Assembly: GCA_003485765.1 (NCBI GenBank)
Contig: DNHS01000014.1
Location: 1-41,065, forward strand
Direction of reading: 5' to 3'
DNA length: 41,065 nucleotides
Source: Candidatus Omnitrophota bacterium
GTDB lineage: Bacteria > Omnitrophota > Gorgyraeia > Gorgyraeales > Gorgyraeaceae
Below the pieces are notes generated by a model. The model was not told the DNA's origin, made no database searches, and saw only the letters and a list, made by a program, of their open reading frames with translations. Below are positions 41,009 to 41,065 of the stretch, in pieces (position 1 is the stretch's first letter; every line of letters begins with the position of its first letter). The position numbers and the translations under genes were made by a program.

Positions 41009-41037
41009 ATTATACCATATGCATCTAATTATGCAAA
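41009..41037 (-). promoter_or_regulatory. Extended -10 promoter of the GGDEF gene
   Basis: On the minus strand TTTGCA (41037-41032), 17 bases, then TATAAT (41014-41009), preceded by TGG to form an extended -10 (TGGTATAAT). Only six bases separate the -10 from the ATG at 41002, so transcription is expected to start at or one base from the start codon. The remaining bases to the window end hold no gene that can be seen. Confidence 0.6.
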
Positions 41038-41065
41038 AGTTAAGATAATGTAAAATAAATTGTAC

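Overview
The window is a dense, AT-rich bacterial chromosome segment of about 37 protein genes with no rRNA, tRNA, CRISPR array or insertion sequence. Nearly all genes lie on the + strand. Many junctions are ATGA or TAATG overlaps, and no gene-free stretch exceeds about 180 bases. SecF, a complete-looking type II secretion set with secretin, and several exported proteins point to a diderm (Gram-negative-type) cell. Pta-AckA and an EtfA carrying a ferredoxin domain point to an anaerobic or fermentative lifestyle. The gene mix would suit an uncultured lineage such as Candidatus Omnitrophota, but that assignment is inference.

Layout. 1-3335: end of secF, a CDF metal transporter and recJ. 3322-3549 (minus): rpmB. 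3632-5275: a large membrane protein with a GT-C/TMTC-like N-terminus and TPR repeats. 5309-9367: PflX-type radical SAM protein, recG, rsmD, coaD. 9364-11421: pta and ackA. 11462-17372: yceD, rpmF, plsX, fabH, fabD, fabG, acpP, fabF, a classical fatty-acid initiation and elongation cluster. 17449-21396: an exported 1315-aa subtilase with its own strong promoter. 21454-33059: type II secretion genes in order E-F-G-I-J-K-L-M, then a mini MerR regulator, an ExeA-like ATPase, a GspC-like anchor, the secretin, and a separate PDZ protein. 33112-36247: acyl-CoA dehydrogenase, EtfB and ferredoxin-EtfA, probably an electron-bifurcating complex. 36249-39860: smc. 39857-41002 (minus): a GAF-GGDEF diguanylate cyclase.

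Two themes stand out. First, the secretion locus is unusual. The secretin has a Lys/Pro-rich linker and a TonB-like C-terminal domain fused behind it. GspC functions appear split over two proteins. A short MerR-type regulator with a near-consensus promoter and two dyads sits in the middle of the cluster, next to a multidomain subtilase that could be a substrate.

Second, the segment is peppered with perfect or near-perfect palindromes. Three are copies of one 41-bp element, at 6223, 11412 and 28178. Others lie just upstream of Shine-Dalgarno sequences, provide the C-terminal codons of genes (pflX-like, ackA, yceD), or, most strikingly, sit in frame inside the hinge region of smc as a 21-bp perfect inverted repeat. 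A four-unit heptamer repeat lies in frame in fabD just before the nucleophile. Together these suggest small repetitive elements that tolerate, or are adapted to, insertion in coding sequence.
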